Source of the DNA: Rhizobium halophilum
GTDB taxonomy: Bacteria > Pseudomonadota > Alphaproteobacteria > Rhizobiales > Rhizobiaceae
NCBI RefSeq assembly: GCF_021648825.1
Contig: NZ_JAKJHS010000002.1
Location: forward strand, 62,001 to 126,000
Direction: 5' to 3'
DNA: 64,000 bases
Shown here: piece after piece, positions 43,788 to 55,635 of the stretch
Layout: every line of letters begins with the position of its first letter
How positions within the stretch are numbered: the stretch's first letter is position 1
Made by a program: the position numbers and the translations under genes
The notes under the pieces: generated by a model
Database searches by the model: none
The model's input: the letters and a program-made list of their open reading frames with translations, nothing else
Told to the model about the DNA's origin: nothing

Positions 43788-43961
43788 TGGTCGCGCATGT
43801 AAGGTGTCGCGAAAATATCAATTGTTTCAGCCGCTTGCAGAGTCTTTAGGTGAGGCTTAGCTTTGCCTCCCAAACCTCTTTCTCGGCGAGTCGTACTAAC
43901 CCTTTGTTAAACTTAACAGCTCATAAATAAACCCTGTTGCGGCCTTGCTGCGGGGCCTCTT

Positions 43962-43996
43962 CCCATTGACGCCCATATGGTCCCATGTTATCCCAT
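43962..43996 (+). promoter_or_regulatory. MraZ-binding repeats over the mra/dcw promoter
   Basis: Four CCCAT units at 43962, 43972, 43982 and 43992, each followed by 5 free bases, so the period is exactly 10 bp. On the other strand they read ATGGG, matching the TGGG-N5 repeats bound by MraZ in enterobacteria. TTGACG (43966-43971) and TATCCC (43989-43994, 17-bp spacer) are good -35 and acceptable -10 boxes inside the repeats, so MraZ would cover the promoter. mraZ starts about 150 bp downstream. Confidence 0.85.
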
Positions 43997-44147
43997 TCAC
44001 GTACTGTTCAAGGGCAAATGAAGGCCCGCCAATCATCAAGTTGTGGTCGCTGCAGCGAGCGGATGTTCATCCGTTTGGTGGGCGAAGCCTTGTCTGGTTC
44101 AGTCGTGTATCAGGGGCGCGTTGGCGCCCTGAGGAGCAACGGGGCGG

Positions 44148-44594
44148 ATGTCAGGCGTAACGGACCGCTTCCTGTCGAATGCTACCAACCGGATCGATGC
44201 CAAGGGGCGCGTTTCTGTGCCTGCAGGCTTTCGGTCCGTTCTGGTGGGGCGGGGGAACCTGGAGCTTTATTGTCTCCAGGACTTTATCTATCCGGCGATC
44301 AGCGTCGGGGGCCCGGATCTGCTCGATCGTTACGAGCGGCAGATCGCGTCCGTCGATCCTTTCTCGCCGGAAGCGAACAGGATGTCGCTGCTGGTTCACG
44401 GTGGCGGCGTCTTCATGAGGCTCGATGCGGAGGGCCGGCTGATGGTCACGGATTTCATCCGGGATTTCACGGGAATCAGCTCGGAAGTGACCTTCGTCGG
44501 GCGCTCGGATCATTTTCAGCTTTGGCAGCCGCGGGCGTTTCAGGACGCGCAGGCGGCAGCGAGGGAGGGGCGCTTTTCACCGCGTCCCGCTTGA
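44148..44594 (+). CDS. mraZ: Transcriptional regulator MraZ
   Basis: Protein of 148 residues with two AbrB-like halves, each with the DxxxR signature: [16 protein letters not shown] and [16 protein letters not shown]. MraZ rings bind direct repeats ahead of their own operon and set dcw expression. Four such repeats lie about 150 bp upstream. A GAGGAG and a GGGGCGG stretch precede the ATG. First gene of the long division and cell-wall operon. Confidence 0.95.
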   Translation: MSGVTDRFLSNATNRIDAKGRVSVPAGFRSVLVGRGNLELYCLQDFIYPAISVGGPDLLDRYERQIASVDPFSPEANRMSLLVHGGGVFMRLDAEGRLMVTDFIRDFTGISSEVTFVGRSDHFQLWQPRAFQDAQAAAREGRFSPRPA

Positions 44595-44608
44595 GACGGG
44601 GGATTGGA

Positions 44609-45634
44609 ATGGCGGCGAACATTGGCGGAGGGCAGACCGAGGCCGAAGGCGGACCTGTTCGCCACATTCCGGTTCTTCTTGCAGAGGTCATGGCGGCGAT
44701 TGATCCGCAGCCCGGGCAGGTGATCCTCGATGGTACGTTTGGTGCCGGCGGCTATACATCCGCTATTCTTCAAAGTGGTGCGTCGGTCATTGCGCTCGAC
44801 CGAGACCCGAGCGCGATCGCTGCCGGGCAGGGTCTGGTTGCGTCGAGTGGTGGGCGTCTAGCACTCATTCAGTCGCGGTTCTCCGATCTGGGCGCTCATG
44901 CCCCCGACCAAGGGTTAGATGCCGTTGTGCTCGATATCGGCGTCTCTTCCATGCAGATCGACGAGGCGGAGCGTGGGTTCTCCTTCCAGAGAAATGGACC
45001 GCTCGACATGCGCATGTCGTCCGCCGGTGTGTCCGCCGCCGATGTCGTCAATCGGGCGAAGGTCGGTGACTTGACCCGCATTCTCGGTTTCTTGGGGGAA
45101 GAGAAGCATGCCGGCCGTATCGCTAGGGCGATCGAAAAACGCCGTGCTGCCGGACCCTTTGCTACGACCCGAGATCTCGCCAATCTCATCGAGAGCGTCA
45201 ATCCCCGCAAGGCCAAGGACAAGATCCATCCAGCAACGCGGGTGTTCCAGGCGCTGCGCATATTCGTGAACGATGAACTGGGCGAACTTGCGCAGGCGCT
45301 CTTTGCAGCTGAACGAGCCCTGAAGCCGGGCGGACGCCTCGTCGTCGTCACCTTCCACTCGCTTGAAGACCGGATCGTCAAGAAATTCTTCTCCGATCGC
45401 TCCGGCAAGGCTTCGGGCTCGCGCCACATGCCGCTGGTCGCGGAAAGAGCTGCAACCTTCGAGCCTATCGGCAAGGGAATGGTTGCGGCGAGCGAAGAAG
45501 AGGCTGAGGTCAATGCGCGGGCACGGTCGGCCAAGCTTCGTGCAGGGTTCCGAACCGAGGCGCAGGCAGGTCCCGCAGATATGGCCATCTTCGATCTGCC
45601 AAGCCTCACCGCCCTCAGCAACCTAGGAGCCTGA
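44609..45634 (+). CDS. rsmH: 16S rRNA (cytosine1402-N4)-methyltransferase RsmH (MraW)
   Basis: Cytoplasmic SAM methyltransferase of 341 residues, modifying the P-site region of 16S rRNA. Motifs: [36 protein letters not shown] (SAM loop), [33 protein letters not shown] and [24 protein letters not shown] at 44609 lies 14 bp after the mraZ stop. The open frame runs upstream through mraZ but only as a shadow. Confidence 0.96.
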   Translation: MAANIGGGQTEAEGGPVRHIPVLLAEVMAAIDPQPGQVILDGTFGAGGYTSAILQSGASVIALDRDPSAIAAGQGLVASSGGRLALIQSRFSDLGAHAPDQGLDAVVLDIGVSSMQIDEAERGFSFQRNGPLDMRMSSAGVSAADVVNRAKVGDLTRILGFLGEEKHAGRIARAIEKRRAAGPFATTRDLANLIESVNPRKAKDKIHPATRVFQALRIFVNDELGELAQALFAAERALKPGGRLVVVTFHSLEDRIVKKFFSDRSGKASGSRHMPLVAERAATFEPIGKGMVAASEEEAEVNARARSAKLRAGFRTEAQAGPADMAIFDLPSLTALSNLGA

Positions 45635-45636
45635 TC

Positions 45637-46107
45637 ATGCTTAGGAGCCTCGATCTCGTGCTCATCGGTGTCATGACGGCTGCTGCCGTCGTGACCTACA
45701 CAATCAAACATCGCGCCGACGATACCTTGCAGGAGGTTCGGCGGCTTGAATCGGAGATCCGTCTGGAGAAGGACACGATCGATTTGCTGAAAGCGGACTG
45801 GGCGCTTCTCACTCAGCCCATCCGCCTGGAGCGATTGATTGCGGCGTACCAGTCGGAGTTGCAACTGGTGCCGACGGCGCCTACCCAGCTCGCCATGCCT
45901 GTCGAACTCCCAATGCCGCGCTCGCAACTGCCGATGCCGGAGACAACTATCGAGGAACTGATTGCCAGCGTAGGCGGCGACGTTGCGGCAGCGATCAAGG
46001 GTGTCGAGGAGGCGCGCAAAGCAGCGCCGGCCTCCGACATCCCTCTGCCCATCCCCCGCGGCGGTTATCCTGTCGATATCATTTCAACCGGATCGGTGAA
46101 CCGCTGA
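45637..46107 (+). CDS. ftsL: Cell division protein FtsL-like
   Basis: Bitopic protein of 156 residues: short start, one helix (LDLVLIGVMTAAAVVTYTIKH), then a coiled-coil-like periplasmic region (LQEVRRLESEIRLEKDTIDLLKADWALLTQPIRLERLIAAY). The tail after residue 90 is proline-rich and extra compared with enteric FtsL. Place between rsmH and ftsI is that of ftsL. It joins FtsB and FtsQ at the divisome. The stop overlaps the ftsI start (TGATG). Confidence 0.85.
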   Translation: MLRSLDLVLIGVMTAAAVVTYTIKHRADDTLQEVRRLESEIRLEKDTIDLLKADWALLTQPIRLERLIAAYQSELQLVPTAPTQLAMPVELPMPRSQLPMPETTIEELIASVGGDVAAAIKGVEEARKAAPASDIPLPIPRGGYPVDIISTGSVNR

Positions 46108-47852
46108 TGTCCTTCCTTGCTCGCATCATGGTGTTGAAAAGCCGGGCGCATGTGTCCGCCCAAACGCGAAGCGGCCGCGTGTCTGGCGGCAGTTCGTTCG
46201 AGGGCTCGGGCAAGCGTAAGGCAGCGCAAGCACGCAATCGGGTCGGACTGTTGATCGTCGGCTTCGCAGCAATTTACTGCGTTGTCGGGGGGCGGCTCGT
46301 TCAGTACGGGATGGCAGAGCCGGAGGTGACCTCCAGCATCATGCCTGCGGATCGGCTCCTCGCATCGCGCCCTGATCTGCTGGATCGTAACGGCGAGGTG
46401 CTGGCAACAGATATCCGGACCGTTTCGCTTTATGCCGAGCCACATAAGATCGTTGATGCGGATGAGGTGATCGAGAAACTGGCGACGGTCTTGCCGGATC
46501 TGGATGCCAAGAGTGTCTATGGCAAGCTCAATTCCCGCTCCCGATTCCAATGGCTGCGCCGTCAGTTGACACCCAAGCAGCAGAGTCAGATCCTGGCGCT
46601 CGGTATCCCAGGGATCGGTTTTCGTCCGGAGAAGCGTCGTTTCTATCCCGGTGGCGCTACCGCCGCTCACGTGGTCGGGCATGTGAATATCGATAATCGC
46701 GGCGTTGCCGGTATGGAACGCTATGTCGACGGCCAAGGTCTGGCGGACCTGGCAGCCGTGGGCATGACCTCCGACCAGCCGCTCGAACCGGTCAAGCTCT
46801 CCATAGATCTTCGGGTGCAGTCGATCGTCCGCGAAGTCATCTATTCTGCGATCGACAAGTTCAAGGCGATCGGCGCGGGAGCCGTCGTTTTGAATGTTCA
46901 TACGGGCGAGGTGATCGGCATGGCCTCCGCGCCCGATTACGATCCCAACAACCCTGCTGCCGGAGCCGAAGAAGGCTGGCTAAATCGGATGTCGAACGGG
47001 ACGTTTGAGATGGGCTCGACCTTCAAGTCCTTCACGACCGCCATGGCGCTCGACTCCGGCAAGGTCAACATGAATGACAGCTTCGATGCACGCTATCCCA
47101 TTCGCATTGGAGGTTTCACCATCAAGGACTTCCATGGCAAGGGCCGCTTCCTGACTGTCCCCGAGGTGTTTCAGTATTCATCGAACATCGGGACCGCAAA
47201 GATGGCGGACGTTGTGGGTATCGAGGGGCACAAGGAGTTCCTGACAAAGCTCGGGCTGCTGTCGAAGATGCACACCGAACTTCCTGAGGTGGCGCAACCC
47301 AGCCAGCCCAAGGAGTGGAAGAAGATCAACTCCATCACGATCTCCTTTGGTCACGGTGTGGCCACCACACCGCTTCAAACGGCTGTCGCTGGCGCTGCCT
47401 TGGTCAATGGGGGCAAGCTTATTGATCCGACTTTCCTGCCGCGTACCCGGGAGGAAGCGGATCAGGTAGCCAAGCAAGTGCTGAACTCCTCCACGAGCGA
47501 TGCGATGCGGTTCTTGTTCCACTGGAACGGCGTGAAGGGCTCGGGTAAGAACGCGCGCGTAGAAGGCTTCAACGTGGGCGGCAAGACCGGAACGGCGGAC
47601 AAGGTTGTCAATGGGCGCTATGTTCACGACAAGAACTTCAACGCGTTCCTGGCGGCGTTCCCAATCGACGATCCTCAGTATGTAGTCCTTACATTCATCG
47701 ACGAGCCGAAGACCGACAAGGGCAACGGTGCCGCCCTGGCGGGTACGTCAGCCGCGCCGATGGCTCATGACATTATCAGCCGATCCGCTGCCATTCTCGG
47801 TGTAAAGCCGAAATTCGGCGATGACGGGTCTGCCCTGCTGGTGTCTTATTGA
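46107..47852 (+). CDS. ftsI: Penicillin-binding protein 3 / FtsI, septal transpeptidase
   Basis: Class B PBP of 581 residues with one N-terminal membrane helix (RVGLLIVGFAAIYCVVGGRLV). The transpeptidase domain holds SxxK as STFK (GTFEMGSTFKSFTTAMAL), SxN in YSSNIGTAKM, and KTG in GGKTGTADK. It makes septal cross-links with FtsW. Overlaps ftsL by one base. Confidence 0.96.
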   Translation: MSFLARIMVLKSRAHVSAQTRSGRVSGGSSFEGSGKRKAAQARNRVGLLIVGFAAIYCVVGGRLVQYGMAEPEVTSSIMPADRLLASRPDLLDRNGEVLATDIRTVSLYAEPHKIVDADEVIEKLATVLPDLDAKSVYGKLNSRSRFQWLRRQLTPKQQSQILALGIPGIGFRPEKRRFYPGGATAAHVVGHVNIDNRGVAGMERYVDGQGLADLAAVGMTSDQPLEPVKLSIDLRVQSIVREVIYSAIDKFKAIGAGAVVLNVHTGEVIGMASAPDYDPNNPAAGAEEGWLNRMSNGTFEMGSTFKSFTTAMALDSGKVNMNDSFDARYPIRIGGFTIKDFHGKGRFLTVPEVFQYSSNIGTAKMADVVGIEGHKEFLTKLGLLSKMHTELPEVAQPSQPKEWKKINSITISFGHGVATTPLQTAVAGAALVNGGKLIDPTFLPRTREEADQVAKQVLNSSTSDAMRFLFHWNGVKGSGKNARVEGFNVGGKTGTADKVVNGRYVHDKNFNAFLAAFPIDDPQYVVLTFIDEPKTDKGNGAALAGTSAAPMAHDIISRSAAILGVKPKFGDDGSALLVSY

Positions 47853-47919
47853 ACGAGAAGTAATCGGGCGGACGATTCGCGGAATGTGAGAATCCGCTCG
47901 GGAAAAGAAAGTGCCGCCG

Positions 47920-49380
47920 ATGAAATTGCGAGAGCTTGCGGGGAAAGACTTCCCGGAGATCAACGACATCCTTGCCGGACCGACGGGTGATATAGAGATC
48001 GCTGGTTTGACATCCGATAGCCGGAAGGCAGCGCCCGGCATGCTGTTTGCCGCCCTGGCCGGAAGCAGAGCGGATGGTGCGCAGTTCGTCGCTGATGCGG
48101 CCGCCAAGGGCGCAGTTGCTGCCGTGGCCGGTGCATCCGTCGAGGCGCAGATCCCAGTTCTCGTCGTCTCCAATCCTCGTCGGTTTCTCGCGCTTGCCGC
48201 AGCGCGGTTCCACGGCGCTCAGCCGCAGACCGTGGTGGCGGTCACCGGCACCGCCGGGAAGACCTCCGTCGCATCCTTCGCGCGCCAGATCTGGGCTGAT
48301 GCCGGCATGGCGGCCGCGCAGATCGGCACGACGGGCGTCGTGTCTCCGACGCGCAATGAATACGGTTCGCTGACAACGCCGGACCCGGTGGCGCTGCATG
48401 CACTGCTGGCCGAACTGGCGGCCGAAGGCGTGACGCATGCCGCGATGGAAGCGTCAAGTCACGGGCTTGACCAGTCGCGCCTCGACGGGGTTCAGTTGGC
48501 GGCTGCCGGTTTCACCAATCTCGGCCGCGATCACATGGACTATCACCCGACCGTCGAGAATTACATGGCGGCCAAGATGCGGCTGTTCGATACGCTCCTG
48601 CCGAAGGGTGCACCGGCGGTCATCTTCTCCGACGACGAATGGTCGGCGGAGGCGATACGGGTTGCGCAGGCCGCGGGTCTCGACGTGAAGACAGTCGGTC
48701 GTCAGGGCGATTATCTCAGCCTCAAGCGCGTCGAGCATTTCCGCCACAAGCAGATGGCAGAAATTCATGTCGGCGACGAGATATTCGAGGTCGACATCCC
48801 GCTCGCAGGCGATTTCCAGGTGGCAAACGCACTGGTGGCGGCAGGGCTTGCCATGTCGACAGGAACACCGGCTGCCGTTGCGATGGCTGCACTTGAAAAA
48901 CTTCAGGGAGCGGCCGGTCGTCTGGAGCTGGTCGGCCAGACGAAGCAGGGCGCTCTGGCCTATGTTGATTATGCGCATAAGCCGGATGCGTTGCAGAATG
49001 TTCTCGCTTCCGTGCGGCCCTTCACCACCGGCCGCGTCGTCGTCGTGTTTGGCTGCGGGGGCGACCGCGACAAGGGCAAGCGACCAATCATGGGGGATAT
49101 TGCAACGAAGCTCGCCGACGTGGTCATCGTCACGGACGATAATCCGCGATCGGAAATACCTGAGGTCATCCGCGCAGAGATCATGGCGGCAGCGCCCGGC
49201 GCCACCGAGATCGGTGACCGCGCCGAGGCGATCCGCCATGCGGTGGAAATCCTCCGATCCGGCGATACGTTAATCGTCGCCGGAAAGGGGCATGAGGAAG
49301 GGCAGACGATCGGCGATCGCGTCCTGCCTTTCTCCGATCACGTGGAAGTACGAAAGGCATTGGAGGAGGCGGGATCTTGA
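47920..49380 (+). CDS. murE: UDP-N-acetylmuramoyl-tripeptide synthase, meso-DAP adding (MurE)
   Basis: Mur ligase of 486 residues. ATP site [16 protein letters not shown] (Ala where E. coli has Asn), central domain [19 protein letters not shown], and the mDAP-specific DNPRSE in [13 protein letters not shown]. Adds meso-diaminopimelate to UDP-MurNAc-dipeptide. A GTG nine bases earlier is an alternative start. Gap of 67 bp after ftsI. Confidence 0.96.
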   Translation: MKLRELAGKDFPEINDILAGPTGDIEIAGLTSDSRKAAPGMLFAALAGSRADGAQFVADAAAKGAVAAVAGASVEAQIPVLVVSNPRRFLALAAARFHGAQPQTVVAVTGTAGKTSVASFARQIWADAGMAAAQIGTTGVVSPTRNEYGSLTTPDPVALHALLAELAAEGVTHAAMEASSHGLDQSRLDGVQLAAAGFTNLGRDHMDYHPTVENYMAAKMRLFDTLLPKGAPAVIFSDDEWSAEAIRVAQAAGLDVKTVGRQGDYLSLKRVEHFRHKQMAEIHVGDEIFEVDIPLAGDFQVANALVAAGLAMSTGTPAAVAMAALEKLQGAAGRLELVGQTKQGALAYVDYAHKPDALQNVLASVRPFTTGRVVVVFGCGGDRDKGKRPIMGDIATKLADVVIVTDDNPRSEIPEVIRAEIMAAAPGATEIGDRAEAIRHAVEILRSGDTLIVAGKGHEEGQTIGDRVLPFSDHVEVRKALEEAGS

Positions 49381-50810
49381 GCTGGCTGTGGACCACCGAG
49401 GCAATGGTTTCCGTGATGGAGGGGCGTCCCGTCGGGTCTCCTCCGGAGGGTATCACCGGCATCTCCATCGACAGCCGCTCGATCGGACCTGGTGAAGCCT
49501 TTTTCGCCATCAAGGGAGACCGCGTCGATGGCCATGACTTCGCCAGCATCGCGGTGGCAAACGGAGCCTCGCTGATCGTCGTCAGTGAGGCGAAGCTGCC
49601 GGCAATGGGACGCCTGACGATCCCGATGATCGTCGTTGACGATGTGCTGGCAGCACTTGGACGACTGGCACAGGCCTCGCGGGAACGCAGCCTCGCGCAG
49701 ATCATCGCCGTCACCGGTTCGGTGGGCAAGACGACGACAAAAGAGATGCTACGCCATGTCCTGGCGCCCTCCGGGAACGTCCATGCGGCCGTCGCTTCCT
49801 TCAACAACCACTGGGGCGTGCCGCTGACGCTTGCCCGCATGCCGGCCGACACAGAGTTCGGCGTCTTCGAGATCGGCATGAACCATGCAAACGAGATTCG
49901 CCCGCTGGTGAAGTTGGTGCGTCCGCATGTGGCGATCATCACCACGATTGCGGCAGCCCATCTGGGCCACTTCAACAGCATCGATGAGATTGCGGCCGCC
50001 AAGGCGGAAATTTTCGAAGGCGTGGAGCCGGGCGGCGCAGCCATCCTCAACCGCGACAACAAGCACTTCGGCTTCCTGGAAGAGCGCGCCCAGGAAGTCG
50101 GCGTTGAACGGATCTACAGTTTCGGCCAGCATGCGAAGGCGGATTTCCGTCTTGCGGATTTCGAGGGTGATGGGCACAGCTCCACGATCTGGGCGACGTT
50201 GAGCGGCGATACCGTGGAGGTGCATATTGGCTCTCCCGGGCGCCATGTTGCGGAAAACGCAATGGCAGCGCTCGGCGCCTGCCTTCTTGTCGGTGCGGAT
50301 CTGGAAAAGGCGGCACAGGCTCTGGCCGATCTTCGTCCCGTCAAGGGCCGTGGAGAGCAGCATAGACTTGGCATTGGCGAAGGTTTCCTGACGCTGATCG
50401 ACGAGAGCTACAACGCAAATCCGGCCTCCATGCGGGCCGCGATCGCGCTTCTCGCATCCACCGATCCGAAAGCACATGGTCGGCGCATCGCTGTACTGGG
50501 CGATATGCTGGAGATGGGGGAACATAGCCAGAAGGTTCACGAGGAACTGGCCGGGCCGCTTCTTGCGGCGGGGATCGAGCATGTTTGGCTGGCGGGTCCC
50601 GAGATGGCGGCTCTGCGCGACTCGCTGCCGGAGAGCGTACATGTCGAATACCGGCCGACCACGGACGAACTCGTGCCCTTCGTGATCCGCTCCGTGCTGC
50701 CGGGCGATGTAGTAATGGTGAAGTCGTCGCTGGGGATCGGCTTTGGCAAGATCATCACGGCCCTTATTGACAATTACCCGGCAGTTCCCGACACGGATCG
50801 CCAACACTAA
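49377..50810 (+). CDS. murF: UDP-N-acetylmuramoyl-tripeptide--D-alanyl-D-alanine ligase (MurF)
   Basis: Mur ligase of 477 residues. ATP loop [18 protein letters not shown], then [21 protein letters not shown] and [18 protein letters not shown]. Adds D-Ala-D-Ala to finish the UDP-MurNAc-pentapeptide. The start codon is TTG at 49377, overlapping the murE stop (TTGA). A strong GGAGGAGG ribosome site just upstream supports it, and the N-terminus [11 protein letters not shown] is the usual one in this group. Confidence 0.95.
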   Translation: MSWLWTTEAMVSVMEGRPVGSPPEGITGISIDSRSIGPGEAFFAIKGDRVDGHDFASIAVANGASLIVVSEAKLPAMGRLTIPMIVVDDVLAALGRLAQASRERSLAQIIAVTGSVGKTTTKEMLRHVLAPSGNVHAAVASFNNHWGVPLTLARMPADTEFGVFEIGMNHANEIRPLVKLVRPHVAIITTIAAAHLGHFNSIDEIAAAKAEIFEGVEPGGAAILNRDNKHFGFLEERAQEVGVERIYSFGQHAKADFRLADFEGDGHSSTIWATLSGDTVEVHIGSPGRHVAENAMAALGACLLVGADLEKAAQALADLRPVKGRGEQHRLGIGEGFLTLIDESYNANPASMRAAIALLASTDPKAHGRRIAVLGDMLEMGEHSQKVHEELAGPLLAAGIEHVWLAGPEMAALRDSLPESVHVEYRPTTDELVPFVIRSVLPGDVVMVKSSLGIGFGKIITALIDNYPAVPDTDRQH

Positions 50811-50834
50811 TACGGCTTCTAGAAAGGGCCAGGA

Positions 50835-51938
50835 ATGCTCATTTGGCTTGTGGAACTGGCGGACTCGTTCCAATTCTTCAATCTCTTCCGATACATCACG
50901 TTCCGCACCGGTGCCGCGCTGTTCACCTCGGCCTTGATCGTATTCCTCTTCGGGCCGCAGATCATCTCCTCGCTGCGCGTCCGACAGGGCAAGGGTCAAC
51001 CGATTCGTGCCGATGGACCTCAGACCCACTTCAAGAAGGCCGGAACGCCCACTATGGGCGGACTGATGATCCTCGCAGGCATTGTCGGGGGATCGCTGCT
51101 GTGGGCCGATCTTTCAAACGTCTATGTCGTTGCGACGCTTCTGGTGACGCTCGGCTTCGGCGCGATCGGCTTTTATGACGATTACCTGAAGGTGACCAAG
51201 CAGACGGACAAGGGATTCTCGGGCAAGGCACGCCTTGGTATCGAGTTTCTGATCGCGGCAATCGCCGTATTTTTCATGATGCGCATCGCGTTGGCCACCG
51301 GCCAGTCGACCAATCCGACGCTTGGTTCCTCGGTAGCCTTCCCCTTCTTCAAGGACTTTTTCATTAACCTCGGCATCTTCTTCGTCCTGTTCGGCGCGTT
51401 TGTGATCGTCGGAGCCGGCAATGCAGTCAATCTGACTGATGGGCTAGACGGTCTTGCGATCGTGCCGGTCATGATCGCCGCCGCTTCCTTTGGGGTCATC
51501 GCCTACCTCGTCGGCAATGGAGTCTTCGCCAACTACCTGCAGATCAACTTCGTGCAAGGTACGGGCGAACTCGCCGTCATCCTGGGGGCGGTGATTGGTG
51601 CTGGACTGGGCTTCCTCTGGTTCAACGCCCCGCCAGCTGCCATTTTCATGGGCGATACAGGTTCCCTGGCGCTTGGAGGGCTGATCGGCTCAGTCGCAGT
51701 CGCCACAAAACATGAGATCGTCATGATCATCATTGGCGGCCTGTTCGTGATGGAGACTTTGTCGGTGATCATTCAGGTTGGCTTCTTCAAACTCACAGGC
51801 AGACGGGTCTTCCTGATGGCGCCCATCCACCACCATTTCGAAAAGCTCGGCTGGACCGAGAGCCAGGTCGTCGTCCGCTTCTGGATCATCGCGGTGGGGC
51901 TTGCTCTGCTTGGTCTGTCCACGCTGAAGTTGCGGTGA
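50835..51938 (+). CDS. mraY: Phospho-N-acetylmuramoyl-pentapeptide transferase (MraY)
   Basis: Membrane enzyme of 367 residues with about ten helices, making lipid I from UDP-MurNAc-pentapeptide and undecaprenyl phosphate. Active-site pieces: [20 protein letters not shown] (Asp pair), [15 protein letters not shown] and [12 protein letters not shown]. Start ATG follows CCAGGA. Confidence 0.97.
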   Translation: MLIWLVELADSFQFFNLFRYITFRTGAALFTSALIVFLFGPQIISSLRVRQGKGQPIRADGPQTHFKKAGTPTMGGLMILAGIVGGSLLWADLSNVYVVATLLVTLGFGAIGFYDDYLKVTKQTDKGFSGKARLGIEFLIAAIAVFFMMRIALATGQSTNPTLGSSVAFPFFKDFFINLGIFFVLFGAFVIVGAGNAVNLTDGLDGLAIVPVMIAAASFGVIAYLVGNGVFANYLQINFVQGTGELAVILGAVIGAGLGFLWFNAPPAAIFMGDTGSLALGGLIGSVAVATKHEIVMIIIGGLFVMETLSVIIQVGFFKLTGRRVFLMAPIHHHFEKLGWTESQVVVRFWIIAVGLALLGLSTLKLR

Positions 51939-51942
51939 TACG

Positions 51943-53349
51943 ATGATCCGGGCTACCACATTTTCCGGCAAGCACGTCGCGGTTTTCGGGCTAGGCGGCT
52001 CCGGCCAGGCAACTGCTCAAGCCCTGGTCGCCGGTGGAGCGAATGTGACGGCCTGGGACGACAATCCGGACACGGTGGCTCGGGCTTCTGCGCAGGCCGT
52101 GCCGACTGCGGATTTGCGCGGGATCGATTGGAGCGCACAGGCTGCGCTCGTGCTTTCCCCTGGCGTTCCACTGACGCATCCGAAGCCACATTGGACGGTC
52201 GATCTTGCCCGCACCGCTGGGATCGAGATCATTGGAGACATAGAACTCTTCGTGCGCGAGCGGAGAGTGCAGGCGCCTGACTGCCCGTTCATTGCGATCA
52301 CTGGGACCAACGGAAAGTCGACGACGACCGCGCTGATTGCTCATATTCTGAGGGCGAGCGGTCGCGATACCCAGCTTGGCGGCAACATTGGCACCGCGGT
52401 TCTGACGCTGGAGCCACCCAAGGCTGAACGGTATTTTGTCGTCGAGTGCTCGTCCTACCAGATAGACCTTGCGCCGACGCTCGACCCTTCCGTGGGCATC
52501 CTGCTCAACCTCACACCGGACCACCTGGATCGTCACGGTACAATGCAACACTACGCAGGAATCAAGGAACGGCTGGTCGCCGGAAGCCGAACCGCCGTGG
52601 TCGGCGTCGACGACACCTTCTCGTCCTTGATTGCCGATCGCATTGAGCGGGCAGGGGTTGTCGTGCGGCGGATCTCCAAACGGAATGTCGTGGCGGACGG
52701 CGTCTATGCCGAAGGCAGCCGGATCTATGCCACGAACGGCGGGACAAGTTCGCTCTTCGTCGATCTCAACGGCATCGACACGTTGAAGGGCAGCCACAAT
52801 GCGCAGAATGCGACGGCAGCGATCGCCGCCTGCCTCGAAGTCGGCATAGCCCCCGAGGAGATTTGCCAGGGCTTACGCTCCTTCCCCGGGCTCAAGCACC
52901 GCATGCAGCCAGTAGGAAGGCGAGGCCAGGTCGTTTTCGTCAACGACTCGAAGGCGACCAATGCAGACGCGGCTGCGCCGGCCTTGTCGAGTTACGACCG
53001 GATCTTCTGGATCGCTGGCGGCCTTCCCAAGGAAGGTGGGATCGCAAGCCTCGCACCACTCTTTCCGCGTATTGTGAAATCATATTTGATCGGAGAAGCT
53101 GCGCCGGCTTTCGCGGCGACGCTGGGAGACGCCGTGCCATATGAGATTTCCGGCACTTTGGAGCGAGCGGTGGCCCATGCGGGAGCGGACTCTGCAGCCG
53201 ACGGCCGGGCGGCCGTCGTCATGCTGTCGCCGGCCTGCGCAAGCTTCGATCAGTACAAGAACTTCGAGGTCCGCGGAGATGCCTTTGTGGATCATGTTGC
53301 GATGCTTGACGGTGTTTCGATGCTGGTCGAGACGAACAAGGGGAACTGA
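51943..53349 (+). CDS. murD: UDP-N-acetylmuramoyl-L-alanine--D-glutamate ligase (MurD)
   Basis: Mur ligase of 468 residues, adding D-Glu. N-terminal Rossmann part [23 protein letters not shown] loop [19 protein letters not shown], then [33 protein letters not shown] and [32 protein letters not shown]. Four bp after mraY. Confidence 0.97.
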   Translation: MIRATTFSGKHVAVFGLGGSGQATAQALVAGGANVTAWDDNPDTVARASAQAVPTADLRGIDWSAQAALVLSPGVPLTHPKPHWTVDLARTAGIEIIGDIELFVRERRVQAPDCPFIAITGTNGKSTTTALIAHILRASGRDTQLGGNIGTAVLTLEPPKAERYFVVECSSYQIDLAPTLDPSVGILLNLTPDHLDRHGTMQHYAGIKERLVAGSRTAVVGVDDTFSSLIADRIERAGVVVRRISKRNVVADGVYAEGSRIYATNGGTSSLFVDLNGIDTLKGSHNAQNATAAIAACLEVGIAPEEICQGLRSFPGLKHRMQPVGRRGQVVFVNDSKATNADAAAPALSSYDRIFWIAGGLPKEGGIASLAPLFPRIVKSYLIGEAAPAFAATLGDAVPYEISGTLERAVAHAGADSAADGRAAVVMLSPACASFDQYKNFEVRGDAFVDHVAMLDGVSMLVETNKGN

Positions 53350-53351
53350 CG

Positions 53352-54506
53352 ATGGTAAGTCGCGCTGACCGTGGGCCGCTGGCGGACTGGTTCTGGACCA
53401 TCGACCGCTTCTTCCTCGCGACCTTCGTCCTTTTGATGGGGATCGGCTTTATGCTGTCCTTTGCCGCTTCGCCGCCGGTTGCCGAGCGACTGGGACTGGA
53501 CAGTTTCCACTTTGTAGAGCGACATGCGGTGTTCATCATACCCTCGTTGATGGTGATGATCGGCCTGTCGTTCCTGACGCCACGGCAGGTGAGGCGCGTC
53601 GCCGTCATCCTGCTGGCCTTATCCATGTTGATGATGGTGATGGCCCTGTTTTTCGGTGTCGAGGTCAAGGGGTCGCGGCGCTGGATCTCGATCGGTAGCT
53701 TCTCGATTCAGCCATCGGAATTCATGAAGCCCGCGTTCGTCGTCGTATGCGCCTGGCTGTTTGCAGAGCACGCGCGCCAGCCCGAAATCCCCGGCAATCT
53801 CTTCGCCATCATCCTGTTTGCCATCGTCGGTGCTCTGCTTGTGGCACAACCAGATCTCGGTCAGACAATCCTCACAGCCGCGGTTTGGGGAGGCATGTTC
53901 TTCATGGCTGGGATGCCGTGGCTCTGGATCATGCTGCTGGGAGCTGTGGGTGTCGGCGGCTTTGCGGCTGCCTATTACATGCTTCCGCACGTGGCGGGGC
54001 GCATCGACCGCTTCCTGACTGGGGAAGGCGATACCTTCCAGGTTGACACTGCACGCGAGGCGATTATCCGCGGTGACTGGTTCGGCCAGGGTCCGGGCGA
54101 AGGGATCGTCAAGCGCATCATCCCGGACAGCCACACGGACTTCATCTTTTCAGTCGCTGCGGAAGAGTTCGGCATTCTCTTCTGCATGCTGCTCGTGATG
54201 ATCTTCGCCTTCATCGTCCTGCGCGGCCTCAACCACGCCTTCAAGGAGCGCAACGATTTTACCCGGTTTGCGGTCGCGGGTCTGGTGCTGCAGATCGGCA
54301 TCCAGTCGATGATCAATATCGGGGTCAATTTGGAGCTGCTGCCTGCCAAGGGAATGACGCTGCCGCTGATTTCCTATGGTGGCTCCTCGATGATCGCGAT
54401 TGCCGTTACTGCCGGCTTCATCCTGGCACTTACTCGCCATCGTCCGGAGAAGCGCGCGCAGGAGCGGAGCCTGTTCCGAGTCGCGTCCGGCGTTCCGGCG
54501 GAGTAG
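53352..54506 (+). CDS. ftsW: Septal peptidoglycan polymerase FtsW
   Basis: SEDS-family glycosyltransferase of 384 residues with about ten helices. Conserved [24 protein letters not shown] and the C-terminal [20 protein letters not shown] are present. Works with FtsI at the division site. Two bp after murD. Confidence 0.96.
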   Translation: MVSRADRGPLADWFWTIDRFFLATFVLLMGIGFMLSFAASPPVAERLGLDSFHFVERHAVFIIPSLMVMIGLSFLTPRQVRRVAVILLALSMLMMVMALFFGVEVKGSRRWISIGSFSIQPSEFMKPAFVVVCAWLFAEHARQPEIPGNLFAIILFAIVGALLVAQPDLGQTILTAAVWGGMFFMAGMPWLWIMLLGAVGVGGFAAAYYMLPHVAGRIDRFLTGEGDTFQVDTAREAIIRGDWFGQGPGEGIVKRIIPDSHTDFIFSVAAEEFGILFCMLLVMIFAFIVLRGLNHAFKERNDFTRFAVAGLVLQIGIQSMINIGVNLELLPAKGMTLPLISYGGSSMIAIAVTAGFILALTRHRPEKRAQERSLFRVASGVPAE

Positions 54507-54510
54507 CATC

Positions 54511-55635
54511 ATGAGCAAAGGCATCATCCTGCTTGCCGCCGGCGGAACCGGCGGTCATCTGTTTCCGGCGGAAGCGCTGGGCCACGAGCTGCGTAACCGC
54601 GGCTACTCCGTCCACCTTGTCACCGATGGGCGCGCCGAACGCTTCGCCGGCAGCTTTCCGGCCGACGAGATCCATGTCGTGCCGTCCGCGACCTTCGCGT
54701 CCAAAAACCCCATCGCGCTCCTGCGCACCGGCTGGACGCTGTGGAGTGGCCTGCGCGCCGCGCGCCGCCTCATCAGTCGTTTGAAACCAATCGCTGTCGT
54801 CGGCTTCGGCGGCTATCCCACAGTACCGCCGCTTCTTGCGGCCACCTCAATGGGCGTGCCGTCCGTCATCCACGAACAGAATGCTGTCATGGGGCGGGCC
54901 AACAAGGCGCTCGCGTCGCGCGTCAAGGCAATCGCCGGCGGTTTCCTGCCGGAGGGCACAGGTCCCCATGGTCAGAAGACGGTCAGAAGCGGCAATCCGG
55001 TCCGGCCGGCGGTGCTCGAGGCAGCCAAGACGGTGTATCGCCCCTCGACGGCAAGCCAGGAGTTCCGGCTTCTCGTGTTCGGCGGCAGCCAGGGTGCGCA
55101 GTTCTTTTCGAAGGCCATTCCTGCAGCGCTCGCCCTGCTTGATCCGGCAGAACGTTCAAGGCTGAACGTCACGCAGCAGGCGCGGTCGGACGATGCCGTC
55201 TCGGTGACCGAAGCCTATCGTGCACTGGAAATCCCGGCAGAGGTTTCGCCCTTCTTCGGCGACATGGCCGAGCGGCTGGCGGATGCGCATCTGGTGATCT
55301 GCCGCTCCGGCGCCTCGACGGTCTCGGAGCTTGCTGTCATCGGCCGCCCGGCGATCCTCGTGCCCTATCCCCATGCGCTCGATCACGACCAGGCCGCCAA
55401 CGCTGCGGCGCTCGTGGCAAAGGGCGGGGCGGAGGTGGTTCCTCAGTCGGAACTATCTGCGGAGCGCCTGGCGCAGTTGATCTCTGCTGCAATGAACGAG
55501 CCGGAACGCTTGCAGGCGATGGCTGAAGCGGCCAAGCAGGCCGGGCACCCGGATGCTGCAGGCTTGCTCGCAGACCTGGTTGTCTCTATCTCCGCCCATC
55601 GGACAGTACAGCAATACAAAGGAGAGCATCCATGA
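54511..55635 (+). CDS. murG: UDP-GlcNAc--lipid I GlcNAc transferase (MurG)
   Basis: Peripheral membrane GT28 enzyme of 374 residues making lipid II. N-terminal glycine loop [21 protein letters not shown], acceptor region [16 protein letters not shown] with [12 protein letters not shown], and the UDP-GlcNAc site [36 protein letters not shown] start it at [12 protein letters not shown], 4 bp after ftsW. Confidence 0.96.
   Translation: MSKGIILLAAGGTGGHLFPAEALGHELRNRGYSVHLVTDGRAERFAGSFPADEIHVVPSATFASKNPIALLRTGWTLWSGLRAARRLISRLKPIAVVGFGGYPTVPPLLAATSMGVPSVIHEQNAVMGRANKALASRVKAIAGGFLPEGTGPHGQKTVRSGNPVRPAVLEAAKTVYRPSTASQEFRLLVFGGSQGAQFFSKAIPAALALLDPAERSRLNVTQQARSDDAVSVTEAYRALEIPAEVSPFFGDMAERLADAHLVICRSGASTVSELAVIGRPAILVPYPHALDHDQAANAAALVAKGGAEVVPQSELSAERLAQLISAAMNEPERLQAMAEAAKQAGHPDAAGLLADLVVSISAHRTVQQYKGEHP

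Noticed and set aside
43292-43821. Several minus-strand and plus-strand frames in the RNase P region
   Set aside because: They overlap the conserved rnpB RNA, which explains the sequence. Structural GC content keeps the frames open.
49749-51029. 426-codon minus-strand frame across murF/mraY
   Set aside because: Both plus-strand genes are firm, so this is an antisense shadow.
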